DNA from: Burkholderia sp. 9120
GTDB taxonomy: Bacteria > Pseudomonadota > Gammaproteobacteria > Burkholderiales > Burkholderiaceae
Assembly (NCBI RefSeq): GCF_000745015.1
Contig: NZ_JQNA01000002.1
Location: 1,302,001-1,366,000 of the forward strand
Reading direction: 5' to 3'
Length of the DNA: 64,000 nt
The notes beneath the pieces are model-generated. The model was not told where the DNA came from, made no database searches, and saw nothing but the letters and a program-made list of their open reading frames with translations. The first letter of the stretch is position 1. Each line of letters opens with the position of its first letter. The translations under genes and the position numbers were made by a program. Below are positions 25,979-34,566 of the stretch, piece after piece.

Positions 25979-26865
25979 CACGCCTCCTTCGGATTCAGTC
26001 TGATCTGCGTGCAATTGGCGAACTGGTGGCGCTGGCACACGACGGACGCTGACGGCGAGATCAGCTCCACGTCTTCGACGCCGGAGCCCGGCGGATGTAG
26101 CGCCCCGAAGATCGCCGACAGCGACATGCCTGCGCCGAGCTTGCGCGCCTTCGCTACGGCAAGTTCCAGCGCCTCAAGCCGGGCCTTGAGCACGACGTCA
26201 GGATCCGGCCCCTCGCCGATGTACAGATCAGCCTCGATGGCGAAGTCGAGCGGGGCTGAAGCCGCCGTGATCACCGTGTCATTGAGCGGGCGCACGTCTT
26301 CGGGCGAGACCGCATTGCGTACGCGCTCGAGCAGCGCCTGATCCGGCACGCCGTTGCCCTTCGCCGAGAGCAGCGTCAGGCGGACCGTGCCCGCTTCGGG
26401 CTGGTCGACCGACACGTCCAGCACATCCGGCGACGCGTTCATCGCGAGCGCCACGTACGCGCCCGAGGGGCCCGCGACGGTCGCCGTTTCCATCGACATC
26501 TGCGTGCGCAGCTTGAGCCGCTCGTCGCCTTCGAAGACCGGCGCGACCGGAGGATTCGCGGACGGATCACCGGGGTCGACCGTGGCGCGTTCGATATCGA
26601 AGAGCACGGAGAGGTGTTCGAGATCCGCACCGGTCGAGAACGCGAGCATGACCGCCTTGGCGGCGTCATTGATACGCGCACGCAATCGCACCTCGCGGTA
26701 TGCGGCGAGCTCGATCAGCTTGACGACCGGATCGGATTCGAGCGCCGCGCTCCAGTCTTCGTATATCGACCGGAAATGCGCGAGCTTCTCCTGATAGATA
26801 TCCTCGAAATCGAGCGTATCGACCAGGTCCGGTGGGTCGATTGCGGTCAGATCAATGGTTGTCAC
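25978..26865 (-). CDS. J: P2-type baseplate wedge protein J
   Basis: 295 residues. Conserved baseplate J features: PPDLVDTLDFEDIYQEKLAHF at the start, KLIELAAYREVRLRARINDAAKAVMLAFSTGADLEHLS, then LRTQMSMETATVAGPSGAYVALAMNASPDVLDVSV and a C-terminal ALHPPGSGVEDVELISP. Together with W and I it forms the wedges of the contractile baseplate. It overlaps W by 4 bases. Confidence 0.95.
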   Translation of the reverse strand: MTTIDLTAIDPPDLVDTLDFEDIYQEKLAHFRSIYEDWSAALESDPVVKLIELAAYREVRLRARINDAAKAVMLAFSTGADLEHLSVLFDIERATVDPGDPSANPPVAPVFEGDERLKLRTQMSMETATVAGPSGAYVALAMNASPDVLDVSVDQPEAGTVRLTLLSAKGNGVPDQALLERVRNAVSPEDVRPLNDTVITAASAPLDFAIEADLYIGEGPDPDVVLKARLEALELAVAKARKLGAGMSLSAIFGALHPPGSGVEDVELISPSASVVCQRHQFANCTQIRLNPKEA

Positions 26866-27194
26866 GTACTCACCTCAAAAACAGTGTCGTCACCCGCGTA
26901 GATACCGGCCAGGCGAAACGTCACGGCCCCGCCGACCACCGACACCACCGTCACGCGCGAGAGCCTGATCCGCGGTTCCCAGCGCCCGATCGCCCGCGCC
27001 GCTTCAGCCTGCACGGCCGAGATCCAGCCTCGCGTAACGGGCAGATCGACCATGGCGGGAATGTCACTACCGTAGTCGGGCCGCTCGCGACGCGTGCCCC
27101 GTCGGGTGGACAGGATGTCGCCGATGCTCTGCCGCAGGTGGTCGAGCCCGCCTAGTGGCGCACCCGTTGTGCGGTTCATGCCGGTGAGTGCCAT
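26862..27194 (-). CDS. W: P2-type baseplate protein W (gp25-like)
   Basis: 110 residues. The gp25/GPW lysozyme-like fold is recognisable from MNRTTGAPLGGLDHLRQSIGDILSTRRGTRRERPDYG and the following RWEPRIRLSRVTVVSVVGG. A baseplate wedge component; structural, not enzymatic. The preceding small gene ends at the same base as its start. Confidence 0.93.
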   Translation of the reverse strand: MALTGMNRTTGAPLGGLDHLRQSIGDILSTRRGTRRERPDYGSDIPAMVDLPVTRGWISAVQAEAARAIGRWEPRIRLSRVTVVSVVGGAVTFRLAGIYAGDDTVFEVST

Positions 27195-27427
27195 CAGCGT
27201 GCATCGCCGGCATCGTCGCTGAGACGCTCAAAATCGGTGTGCCGTTCGATCTCCGCAATCTGCTGCGCGAGGGTCACCGTAATCCGGCTGTTGACGACCG
27301 GCGCGGTGCTGCCGTCGACGAACACGAATGTGCGTGAGCGAAACATGCGATCGCGGAAAATCACCGGCATCGACGCATCGACTTGCGCACGAACGTAAGC
27401 AGCGGCGGCAACAGGCTCTTTCGGCAT
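27194..27427 (-). CDS. small phage baseplate-region protein
   Basis: 77 residues from the ATG at 27427 (MPKEPVAAAAYV). Contains VIFRDRMFRSRTFVFVDGSTAPVVNSRITVTLAQQIAEIERH. I do not recognise a named family; similar small genes occur between V and W in P2-like and Mu-like hybrids. An intrinsic terminator lies 15 bases upstream of its start. Confidence 0.65.
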   Translation of the reverse strand: MPKEPVAAAAYVRAQVDASMPVIFRDRMFRSRTFVFVDGSTAPVVNSRITVTLAQQIAEIERHTDFERLSDDAGDAR

Positions 27428-27441
27428 AAGGAAACTCCAAT

Positions 27442-27464
27442 AAAAAAGCCTCGCATCCGCGAGG
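27442..27464 (-). terminator. intrinsic terminator in the tail operon
   Basis: Minus strand: perfect 7-bp stem GCCTCGC/GCGAGGC with a 4-base loop GGAT, followed by six T. It lies between the moron gene and the baseplate genes, directly ahead of the small gene at 27427. Confidence 0.8.
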
Positions 27465-27557
27465 CCAAAGTAGCTTTTCTGTCCAAATCTGACGCACACG
27501 CAAGGTCAGCGACCTCCTGTATGCTTTTATGGTTGTTAGAACAATATTTCCCAAATC

Positions 27558-28025
27558 ATGATTACGACCTCCAACATTGAAAATTTTGATCTACTCACGG
27601 CGAGGATCTTCGCGTCGCTCTACGAAAATTTTCCGGTGGGTATCTCACTGCAAGCATCCAAGTACGGTGTCGACGTAGACAAAGCGTTTGCTGACTTTAG
27701 TGACATCGATGGACCCACATTTAAGGCACTGAACTTCTTCTGCGCGACCGTGCGCTGGCTTTCATCAGCCGGCTACATCGAATTCGAAACCGAGACCAAC
27801 GGGGGCGTATTCTTCGACGCAACGCTAACTTCCAAGGGACTGGAGGTGCTGAAGGCCACCCCTGCGTCCCTAGACAATACGCCCGACGGCACCAAGACAA
27901 TCGGGGAATACCTCGTAGACGGTGCGAAGAACGGCGTCACTGAGGCGATGAAAAAAGGCGTCACTTACGCGCTTTCAACTGGCGCGTCGCTCGCATGGAA
28001 CGCGGTACTTACTGCGGTTCGCTAG
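27558..28025 (+). CDS. antisense moron gene inside the tail operon, unknown function
   Basis: 155 residues, encoded on the strand opposite to all surrounding tail genes, with lower GC than its neighbours and its own AT-rich upstream region. The sequence (NIENFDLLTARIFASLYENFPVG, then TFKALNFFCATVRWLSSAGYIEFE and FFDATLTSKGLEVLKATP) looks like a winged-helix-type fold. A C-terminal helix of amphipathic or weakly hydrophobic character follows (EAMKKGVTYALSTGASLAWNAVL). It ends tail-to-tail with the gene V stop, overlapping by 4 bases. These are the features of a moron expressed from the prophage: an added gene that changes the lysogen, for example superinfection immunity. No specific function is supported by motifs. 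Confidence 0.75.
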   Translation: MITTSNIENFDLLTARIFASLYENFPVGISLQASKYGVDVDKAFADFSDIDGPTFKALNFFCATVRWLSSAGYIEFETETNGGVFFDATLTSKGLEVLKATPASLDNTPDGTKTIGEYLVDGAKNGVTEAMKKGVTYALSTGASLAWNAVLTAVR

Positions 28026-28702
28026 CCAACCGGCGGACTCACGAGATTGCCGTCGCCCTCTTCCCGGTGCTGGTGCTTCGGCAGCGACACACCCTGCGAG
28101 GTCACCTCGCCCGTGAAATGCGCCTCGCCGTCGATCTCCGAGGCCGGGCCGCCTTCACTATTGCTGCCCGTCATGCCGCCCTGAAACGTCAGGCGCTTGA
28201 CGGTCGTGCTGTTGCCGGTGAAGGTCGAGTCTGGCGCATCGACCAGCAGCTTCGGCGTGCTCTGCGTAATGCCCTGCGCTGTCAGTTCCATCTGCGTGCC
28301 ACCGATGCGGAACACGATGCGCCCTCCCGCCGGCACCGAGAACACATACTCGTGCGCGTCGTGGTCGTAGTGCTCATGCGCGCCATCCGGATAGTCCGTC
28401 GCGGTCAGGTTCGCAGCATGACCGTTCGCACTTCCGTGCGTGTCGCTGTAAAAGCCAGCCAGCACAAAACCGGCGGCAAGCGTGCCCGATGGCGCCAGCA
28501 CCACCGCCTGTTCTCCGACGGACGGCGGACACCATGTCCGCACGCGACCAGCGGCAAATGTCTTCCACGGCAGAAGCGCACTGACCCATTCGCCATTGCG
28601 AACCCGGCACCGGGGCGGGTCGTATTGCACCTCGTCGATGTAGCCCGCCTGGACGATGTTCGCGATCAGCCGGTCCATCTCGCCGATGTCGTAATCGCTC
28701 AT
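28022..28702 (-). CDS. V: P2-type baseplate assembly/spike protein V
   Basis: 226 residues. Typical gpV spike features: DRLIANIVQAGYIDEVQYDPPRCRVRNGEWVSALLPW (OB-fold), GEQAVVLAPSGTLAAGFVLAGF, then a beta-helical part with HEYVFSVPAGGRIVFRIGGTQMEL. The C-terminal tip (GVSLPKHQHREEGDGNLVSPPVG) is the expected metal-binding histidine-rich end. It forms the membrane-piercing spike below gpD. Confidence 0.95.
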   Translation of the reverse strand: MSDYDIGEMDRLIANIVQAGYIDEVQYDPPRCRVRNGEWVSALLPWKTFAAGRVRTWCPPSVGEQAVVLAPSGTLAAGFVLAGFYSDTHGSANGHAANLTATDYPDGAHEHYDHDAHEYVFSVPAGGRIVFRIGGTQMELTAQGITQSTPKLLVDAPDSTFTGNSTTVKRLTFQGGMTGSNSEGGPASEIDGEAHFTGEVTSQGVSLPKHQHREEGDGNLVSPPVG

Positions 28703-29382
28703 GCACGCTCACCCTGTTCGCCGTTCTCGCCGTGGAGGCCGACGTGATACAGATCCAGACTCGCCGGATCGACGTAGGCCGCCTCATGCGCAGCGCCCAC
28801 GTCCGGACTGACGCCCCACACCACGGTCGATGCACGCGACCCATTACCCGGCGGGAGTGATGGAAGCGGGAACGCAGGGTCTGCCGCGTCGCCGGCATCG
28901 AATTCGTGCGTCCACTCGACCAGCCAGACGAGATACGCGTCCAGCTCGGGTTTGAATGGATCGTCGCCGATCTGCACCAGCTTTGCAGGAGTAACAGACG
29001 CGCCCCATGTCTCGCCGTGCACCGCGCACGCAATACGCGCGGCAAGCCGGCGCACCGCAAGGTCCGCATGCGGATCGAGCGGATCCACAATCGCGCGCGC
29101 CTGGAAACGTCCGATCAGCGACGTCTGCCCGGTGCCCGGATCGTGTCCCGGTTCCATCTCGGAGAGTTCGACCGCGATGCTGGGCGTCGGAATCCGCTTG
29201 CCGATACGCGGATAGGCATCGATCGGCGTGATGTCCGGCAGCCGTGCACGCAGCCCCGCGATCATCGCGTCGTGCAATTTCGTGAGGATGTCGGCGCGGT
29301 CGGCACCGCTGTGAGCCTCGTCAGCTACTTCACTAGTTACCCCGTCCACGACGCACACCTCCCAGTGCTTTCTGAATCTCAT
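28699..29382 (-). CDS. conserved phage tail-region protein
   Basis: 227 residues, soluble. ILTKLHDAMIAGLRARLPDITPIDAYPRIGKRIPTPSIAVELSEMEP resembles the proteins found just ahead of gene V in P2/lambda hybrid phages (tail terminator or completion-like). The middle, FQARAIVDPLDPHADLAVRRLAARIACAVHGETWG, fits a tail terminator fold. The C-terminus is Pro- and Gly-rich and ends GENGEQGERA. It overlaps V by 4 bases. Confidence 0.65.
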   Translation of the reverse strand: MRFRKHWEVCVVDGVTSEVADEAHSGADRADILTKLHDAMIAGLRARLPDITPIDAYPRIGKRIPTPSIAVELSEMEPGHDPGTGQTSLIGRFQARAIVDPLDPHADLAVRRLAARIACAVHGETWGASVTPAKLVQIGDDPFKPELDAYLVWLVEWTHEFDAGDAADPAFPLPSLPPGNGSRASTVVWGVSPDVGAAHEAAYVDPASLDLYHVGLHGENGEQGERA

Positions 29383-29878
29383 AGTTCACCTCCTGACGCA
29401 GGATTGTCATGAGGCGCTCCTCGCACATCCTTGCCGCCCGCCGGAACGCCGGGTCGCCTGTCTTCGACCAGTCCACGGTCACCACCTCGAACGGCGTGCG
29501 CGCTTTGCCCGTGCGCTGGTAAAGCGCACCATCTGGCTTCGCCTTCGTCTGCCGCCATGCGCCATCGAACGTGAAGCGCCCCGCACGCATGCCTTTTTTA
29601 GTCTCCCGCACCGAGCCGAGCCGGTGCGCCTCGATCGGGTTCAGACCGAGCCACACCTTGCCCGTATCAGCCGAGCGCATGAAGAAATAGAGGCGCTTCC
29701 TGATCGCCTTCTGCGGGATCTGCGTGCCCTTTGATACTTCCTTGCCGGTCTGGGTTTTGATCCACGCTGCGGTCTTGCGCAACGTGCGTCGCCACGCGGC
29801 CTGCATGGCCTGTGGCGACAAACCCTGCAGGGCGGCAGTGACCGCCCCGACATCGATCTCGACCTTCAGTGCGTCCAT
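29333..29878 (-). CDS. Z: minor tail protein Z-like
   Basis: 181 residues. The N-terminus VEIDVGAVTAALQGLSPQAMQAAWRRTLRKTAAWIKTQTGKEVSKGTQIPQKAIRKRL and the later LGLNPIEAHRLGSVRE and GALYQRTGKARTPFEVVTVDW match the lambda Z/minor tail family that connects head and tail. It lies after the head-tail joining protein, as in lambda. The 3' end overlaps the next gene by about 50 bases. Confidence 0.85.
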   Translation of the reverse strand: MDALKVEIDVGAVTAALQGLSPQAMQAAWRRTLRKTAAWIKTQTGKEVSKGTQIPQKAIRKRLYFFMRSADTGKVWLGLNPIEAHRLGSVRETKKGMRAGRFTFDGAWRQTKAKPDGALYQRTGKARTPFEVVTVDWSKTGDPAFRRAARMCEERLMTILRQEVNYEIQKALGGVRRGRGN

Positions 29879-29900
29879 GCAACCACTCCCAGTCGAAGTT

Positions 29901-30203
29901 TCAGCGCGGCCGCAACAGCAGCACCGTCCAGCCCGTGCCGTCGGGTTGCAGTTCGAACACGACGTATGAATCGCGTCCGACGGTCACGACACTGCCCTCT
30001 GCTACCCGCACGGCCTCGGCATCGCGCACGCTCACCTGCGGGTGTTCCAGCTGCGTACGCTGCCGCCCGAGATCCGGACCGACCCACGGCGCGGCGAACA
30101 TGCCGCGCACCTGCTCACCGTCGACGGTGATACCGTCGTCGGCGAGGTCTCGCACAATCGCATCGTCCAGCTCCACAACCAGGTCGCGGAAAGACACGGT
30201 CAC
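29901..30203 (-). CDS. probable head-tail joining protein (FII-like attachment)
   Basis: 100 residues from a GTG at 30203, which overlaps the TGA stop of the capsid gene (GTGA). The longer upstream frame runs antisense-like through the capsid gene and is not used. The sequence VTVSFRDLVVELDDAIVRDLADDGITVDGEQVRGMFAAPWVG, ending SYVVFELQPDGTGWTVLLLRP, resembles the small beta-rich phage attachment proteins that close the capsid connector. Function inferred from size and position. Confidence 0.65.
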   Translation of the reverse strand: MTVSFRDLVVELDDAIVRDLADDGITVDGEQVRGMFAAPWVGPDLGRQRTQLEHPQVSVRDAEAVRVAEGSVVTVGRDSYVVFELQPDGTGWTVLLLRPR

Positions 30204-31201
30204 TTGCCTGCGCGGATGCGAATGACGGCTTTGGGGCGAGTACACAGATGGATCGGATTGGACTGCGCCTCGAGCTCGACGCCCTTGCCGAAGTCCATCA
30301 GTTCCTGCTTCGCGTAGTACGGCAGGCCGTTCGTGTTGACCGTTTCCATATAGTCGGCCGGCGCGAAACGCGTAATGAAAAGTTCCGGTACACCCTCGGG
30401 GACGGCCCACGCTTCGTCGTCAGCAACATAGCCGACATCGCCCACGCGCCCACGGTAGCGTTCGAAGGTGCAGCCGCCGAACTCGAACGTGTCGCGCGGA
30501 TCGCCGCGCAACGCAGAAGCCATGGCGGTCGCGAGATACGTTTCCTTGATCGAGTCCATCACGATCAGGCGGCTCCAGAAGCCCCGGCCGCACAGCACCC
30601 GTACACCCGTAAAAGGCGTATTGCCGAGCGCATCTTCGATCGCGTCGAGCAATTCGAGACACTCCGTACGCAACGCCGTGCTCTTCTGATCCAGTACAAA
30701 TTCGATCGCGGTCTGCGTAATCCCAAATTGCTTGAGCAGATCGGCCACGACCGACTTGCCGTCTGCATCGAGGATTTGCCCCTTGATCGCACCGATGCGG
30801 TGGAATTCGTGCGTCGCATCCAGCTGGCGGCGCATCTTCGCGAGGCGCTTGTTGACAACCGTCTGGATGGCTTCGAGTTCAGACTCGGAACCAAAGGCAC
30901 GCAGGTTCTGGATTTCATCCGCGCCGATCGCCGCACGCTGCGGCAGGTGCACCGTGTTGAACGGGATCATGTTGCGCTTGCTGCCGACGACGATCGTGCC
31001 GGACGCACCGCGCTGGCCGGCCGGCACGAGCGCCAGCGTGTCGCCATCGCGCTCGATCTGCACCACCGTCGTGGTAATGCCCTCTTCCTCGAAGAGGCCG
31101 AGCGAGGCGAGGCGACTGGGCACCTGCGGCTGCTCGTTGATCGCAGCGCTGAGCGACGACAAGGAAAATGCGTCGTCATTGAGAAGGGCGATATCCGCCA
31201 T
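30200..31201 (-). CDS. E: major capsid protein (lambda gpE type)
   Basis: 333 residues. The lambda gpE/phage major capsid E family is visible: MADIALLNDDAFSLSSLSAAINEQP, GLFEEEGITTTVVQIERDGDTLALVP, then KRNMIPFNTVHLPQRAAIGADEIQNLRAFGSE and GVRVLCGRGFWSRLIVMDSIKETYL. The HK97-fold shell protein. It follows the decoration protein, as in lambda (D-E). Confidence 0.95.
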   Translation of the reverse strand: MADIALLNDDAFSLSSLSAAINEQPQVPSRLASLGLFEEEGITTTVVQIERDGDTLALVPAGQRGASGTIVVGSKRNMIPFNTVHLPQRAAIGADEIQNLRAFGSESELEAIQTVVNKRLAKMRRQLDATHEFHRIGAIKGQILDADGKSVVADLLKQFGITQTAIEFVLDQKSTALRTECLELLDAIEDALGNTPFTGVRVLCGRGFWSRLIVMDSIKETYLATAMASALRGDPRDTFEFGGCTFERYRGRVGDVGYVADDEAWAVPEGVPELFITRFAPADYMETVNTNGLPYYAKQELMDFGKGVELEAQSNPIHLCTRPKAVIRIRAGK

Positions 31202-31247
31202 GAGAAGCTCCTGACTGGAATGGATAGATAGATGGCGTGATGGGCGC

Positions 31248-31592
31248 TCAGCGCACGATCACGTAGTGCGCGGCGAGATCCACCCGCGCCGCAGCGTCGA
31301 GACCGGTGAGACGCTGCGCGGTGACCTCCGCAAGCCGAACGATGCCGACTGCCGCACGCGGCTCATCCGACGCGGCGAGCGGCCCGTAGAGAATCGCGGT
31401 GACGATCTCGGAGCCATCGGTCGCCGTGTTGCTATACGGCGCGAATTCGCCCGTGCCGGTCGTGCCAAGCAGCTGTCCTGCGGGTAACGCGTCGCCCTTC
31501 GCAACGACAATCTGTTCGCGGGAAATGCGGCCCGGCCCTTCCGACAGAAGAAACTCGCCGGTGAAAGTGCCCTGTGTCCTGATGCTATTCAT
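31248..31592 (-). CDS. D: head decoration protein (lambda gpD type)
   Basis: 114 residues. FLLSEGPGRISREQIVVAKGDALPAGQLLG, with the LYGPLAAS segment and C-terminal VIVR, matches the lambda D family that stabilises the expanded capsid. It lies between protease and major capsid genes, the standard lambda order. Confidence 0.92.
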   Translation of the reverse strand: MNSIRTQGTFTGEFLLSEGPGRISREQIVVAKGDALPAGQLLGTTGTGEFAPYSNTATDGSEIVTAILYGPLAASDEPRAAVGIVRLAEVTAQRLTGLDAAARVDLAAHYVIVR

Positions 31593-31637
31593 ACGGTCGC
31601 TCCTTTGCGCCTTGCTGGTCTGTCAAAGTGACTTTGG

Positions 31638-32783
31638 TCACTTCGCGTGCGGGTAACTTTGCCCATGCGTGCGGCCCTTGCGGGCCGCGTAGATCGACGA
31701 GGCACGTGGCCCCGCCGTGAGCGTGACGGCCCCGCCATTCGCACCGCTGCCGCCGGTATTCGGTTGCCGGCTGTTCACGCGGGGTTGCGCCTGCGTCACG
31801 CGATCAAAGAGACGCGCACGCACCTGATCGGCGTTCAGCCCGTCGCAGACGAACTGCGCGGTCAGTTCCGGCAGCTTTGCCGCGACACATAGCCCCGCGA
31901 TCTCGGACGCGTTGCGCACGGCCGCGTCGATCGTTGCGCGATCCTTGAGGCCGGTGAGCGTGACAATGCTTTCCGCACACGCGGAAAGATTCGCCGTGCG
32001 GCACGCACTGAACACGTGCGCAGCAAGTACGCCAGGCGATTCAGGCTCGGGTGCGACGGGATCAGGTGTCGGGTCGGGCGTCGGAATGCGCGGTTGCTCG
32101 GGCTGATGCGGCGACGGTTCCGGTTTGCCGGCAGCCGGATCCAGAGCTTCGTCAACCAGCGCCTGAACCGGAGACGGCGCAGTCGGGAACCGCGCGAGCA
32201 GCCCTGCCGCGCGCACGCTCGCAGACAGCTTCACCGGCGCTTCTATCTCATCAGCAAAGCCCGCCTCCTTCGCTTCGGCCGCCGTCATCCACGTTTCGGC
32301 GTCGAGCATCGCGGTGAGTTCTTCGTCGCTCTTGCCGCTCTTGTTGCGGTACGCAGCGAGAATGCCGTCGCGCGCCTTGTCCATCGAGTCCGCCGTCGCG
32401 CGCAGATCCGTCGACGTACCAGCGGCGACCGTCCACGGGTTATGAATCATGAGCATCGCGTTCTCGGGCATGACAACGCGGTCGCCGGCCATCGTGACCA
32501 GCGAGGCAGCGGATGCGGCGACACCGTCCACCCGTGTGGTCACGCGGCCCGCGTACCGGCGCAGCGCGTTGTAGATCGCGAAGGCGTCGAACACGTCGCC
32601 ACCCGGCGAATTGATCGCCACGACGATTTCATCCGCGCCCGCAGCCACTTCATCGAGCCGTGCCACGAAGGTCTTCGCGTCCGTACCCCAGAAGCCGATC
32701 TCGTCATAGATCCGGATCTCGGCCACCGAGGTGCCCTGCGCGTTCGTGAGCGCGCGGATATCCCACCACTTACGGTTTTTCAT
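31638..32783 (-). CDS. ClpP-type head maturation protease
   Basis: 381 residues from the ATG at 32783 (MKNRKWWDI). The ClpP-like serine protease domain occupies about residues 15-190: AINSPGGDVFDAFAIYNALRR, GVAASAASLVTMAGDRVVMPENAMLMIHNPW. The Ser in AASAAS is the expected nucleophile and the His in MIHNP is the second catalytic residue. A proline-rich linker and a C-terminal region of about 130 residues follow, probably the scaffold part as in lambda C/Nu3. It processes portal and capsid during head assembly. It overlaps the portal gene by 14 bases. Confidence 0.92.
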   Translation of the reverse strand: MKNRKWWDIRALTNAQGTSVAEIRIYDEIGFWGTDAKTFVARLDEVAAGADEIVVAINSPGGDVFDAFAIYNALRRYAGRVTTRVDGVAASAASLVTMAGDRVVMPENAMLMIHNPWTVAAGTSTDLRATADSMDKARDGILAAYRNKSGKSDEELTAMLDAETWMTAAEAKEAGFADEIEAPVKLSASVRAAGLLARFPTAPSPVQALVDEALDPAAGKPEPSPHQPEQPRIPTPDPTPDPVAPEPESPGVLAAHVFSACRTANLSACAESIVTLTGLKDRATIDAAVRNASEIAGLCVAAKLPELTAQFVCDGLNADQVRARLFDRVTQAQPRVNSRQPNTGGSGANGGAVTLTAGPRASSIYAARKGRTHGQSYPHAK

Positions 32784-34329
32784 CTGCTGTTCCTGTCTTT
32801 GAAGGGGGCGTGTTTCGTGCATCGCCTGGGCTGTCATCGGCAACATCGCCCGCAATATCACGCGAGCGTGGATCCGTGTCGTAGCGCAGACCGAGTGCAT
32901 CGGCACGCGCGTTGTCGGCCGCGTTCTCCTGATCCACCTGCTCCGGGTCCTCGCCCTGCTTCAGGATCGACGCCGAGCGGCTCGTCAGGCCCGAGCGGAT
33001 CGCGAGCTTCTGCGCGTTCACGTCCTGCACCGGATGGATGTACGGCCAGCCCTGCGGCACCCAGCGCACGCGCAGGTACTCGCGGCGCGTACGATGGAAA
33101 TCCGGCATGTCCATCGCGCCCGACAGCACACAGGCATCGACCCACCACGCCCATACGCGGCGACAATACTGGTGAATAAAAATGTTCCACTGCACCTGCT
33201 CGACCGAACGCCGGAACTCATTCAGCAGCACCCGCAGCACGCGGTCACTGACCTCGCGCAGGTCGCCCGTGAGGATTTCGTACGGCATGCCAACGGACGC
33301 TGCGGCGGCCATGAGTTGCTGCCGCATGAAAGGGCTATAGTCGGCACCTGCGCCCGGCGGCGTCGCGAAACGCATGTCTTCGCCAGGCGCGAGTTCCTGC
33401 ACGGTCCCGGGTTCGAGCGATACCACCGGCGAGAAACCGTCCGTATCGAAAGTGAGGCCGTCGCCCGTCACTGGGTCACCCGGCAGGCCGGGCTCCGTGT
33501 CAGGCTTCACAAGAAACCCCGCAAAGAGATTGCTGATCTCCTGGCGGAACAGCACCGCGTCGTCGAAGTTATCGAGCGAGTGCAACCGCAGCAGCACCGT
33601 CGACAGTTCGGGCACGCCGCGCACCTGGCCGGCGCGCAACGGCTGGAACACGTGCGCGATGTCGTCGGCCGGCACCGGCGTCGTCAGCAGCGAACCGGAC
33701 GATGCCCGGCTGTATTCACCCGGATGACGCCGCAGCAGGTGGTAGGCCACACGCTGGTCGTCGCCATCGAACTCCACGCCGCTGACGATCTCGCCGCCAC
33801 GGGGCTGCACTTCGTTTTTGTCGACCGGCAGCATGTCGGCCTCGAGTACCTGCAACTGCATCGGCACGGACAGCGAACCGTCGAGCCGACGGATCCTGCG
33901 CCGCAACAGGACCTCGCCGTCACCAAAGAACGCGCGCGCGGCAAGCGTCTGCTGGCCATAGAAATCGAGCAGGCCATCCGCGTCCGACTCGCTCACCCAG
34001 TCGTCCCACAACTGCTTCTGCTGCCGGCGGATCACCGGATCAGGATGCTGGGGGTGCGGCTGGATGCCTGTGCCGATCGTGTTCGACACGAGCCGCGAGA
34101 TCGCGGTCTTCGCCCATGGATCGTTGCGGATCGCATCGCGCGCGCGGCTGCGCAGCAGCGGCAGGTTCTGCACGGCGGCCGCATTCGGCCCGGCGCGCGA
34201 GGTCTGCCACGACCGGCCGCGTGCGCCGGAAGATCCTGCCGCCTCATAGGCCGATGCCTTCAGACGGGTCGGCATCACGAACCCACGTCGTGCGAGCGAC
34301 GGATAAACGACCGAACCCGCGCTCTTCAT
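32770..34329 (-). CDS. B: phage portal protein (lambda gpB type)
   Basis: 519 residues. Portal family motifs: RARDAIRNDPWAKTAISRLVSNTIGTGI near residues 60-95, LLDFYGQQTLAARAFFGDGEVLLRRR, AYHLLRRHPGEY, then RGVPELSTVLLRLHSLDNFDDAVLFRQEI and YEILTGDLREVSDRVLRVLLNEFRR. It forms the dodecameric DNA gateway of the capsid. Start overlaps the gpW stop by 4 bases. Confidence 0.95.
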   Translation of the reverse strand: MKSAGSVVYPSLARRGFVMPTRLKASAYEAAGSSGARGRSWQTSRAGPNAAAVQNLPLLRSRARDAIRNDPWAKTAISRLVSNTIGTGIQPHPQHPDPVIRRQQKQLWDDWVSESDADGLLDFYGQQTLAARAFFGDGEVLLRRRIRRLDGSLSVPMQLQVLEADMLPVDKNEVQPRGGEIVSGVEFDGDDQRVAYHLLRRHPGEYSRASSGSLLTTPVPADDIAHVFQPLRAGQVRGVPELSTVLLRLHSLDNFDDAVLFRQEISNLFAGFLVKPDTEPGLPGDPVTGDGLTFDTDGFSPVVSLEPGTVQELAPGEDMRFATPPGAGADYSPFMRQQLMAAAASVGMPYEILTGDLREVSDRVLRVLLNEFRRSVEQVQWNIFIHQYCRRVWAWWVDACVLSGAMDMPDFHRTRREYLRVRWVPQGWPYIHPVQDVNAQKLAIRSGLTSRSASILKQGEDPEQVDQENAADNARADALGLRYDTDPRSRDIAGDVADDSPGDARNTPPSKTGTADEKP

Positions 34330-34532
34330 CGGATCCCCTTGCCGCCGTGTCGCAGCCTGAACACGCGCGAGCGCGGATTGGCGCGATCAAGTGCGCGGAC
34401 GATCTCCGTCTGCGCTTCCCGCAACTCGGCGATACTGCGATAGCGGACCTTGCGATCCGCGTACTGCACCTCCAGCTCGCCCTTTGCAATGGCGGACTGG
34501 ATGCGGGCAAGATCTGCTGCGGTATAGGCCAT
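34326..34532 (-). CDS. W: head completion protein gpW
   Basis: 68 residues (MAYTAADLARIQSAIAKGE, then QYADRKVRYRSIAELREAQ). A close match in size and pattern to lambda gpW, the small alpha/beta protein that plugs the portal before tail joining. Position between large terminase and portal is as in lambda. Confidence 0.93.
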   Translation of the reverse strand: MAYTAADLARIQSAIAKGELEVQYADRKVRYRSIAELREAQTEIVRALDRANPRSRVFRLRHGGKGIR

Positions 34533-34566
34533 GCGTTGCTCCAGAAAAAAATGTTCAACTGCGCGG

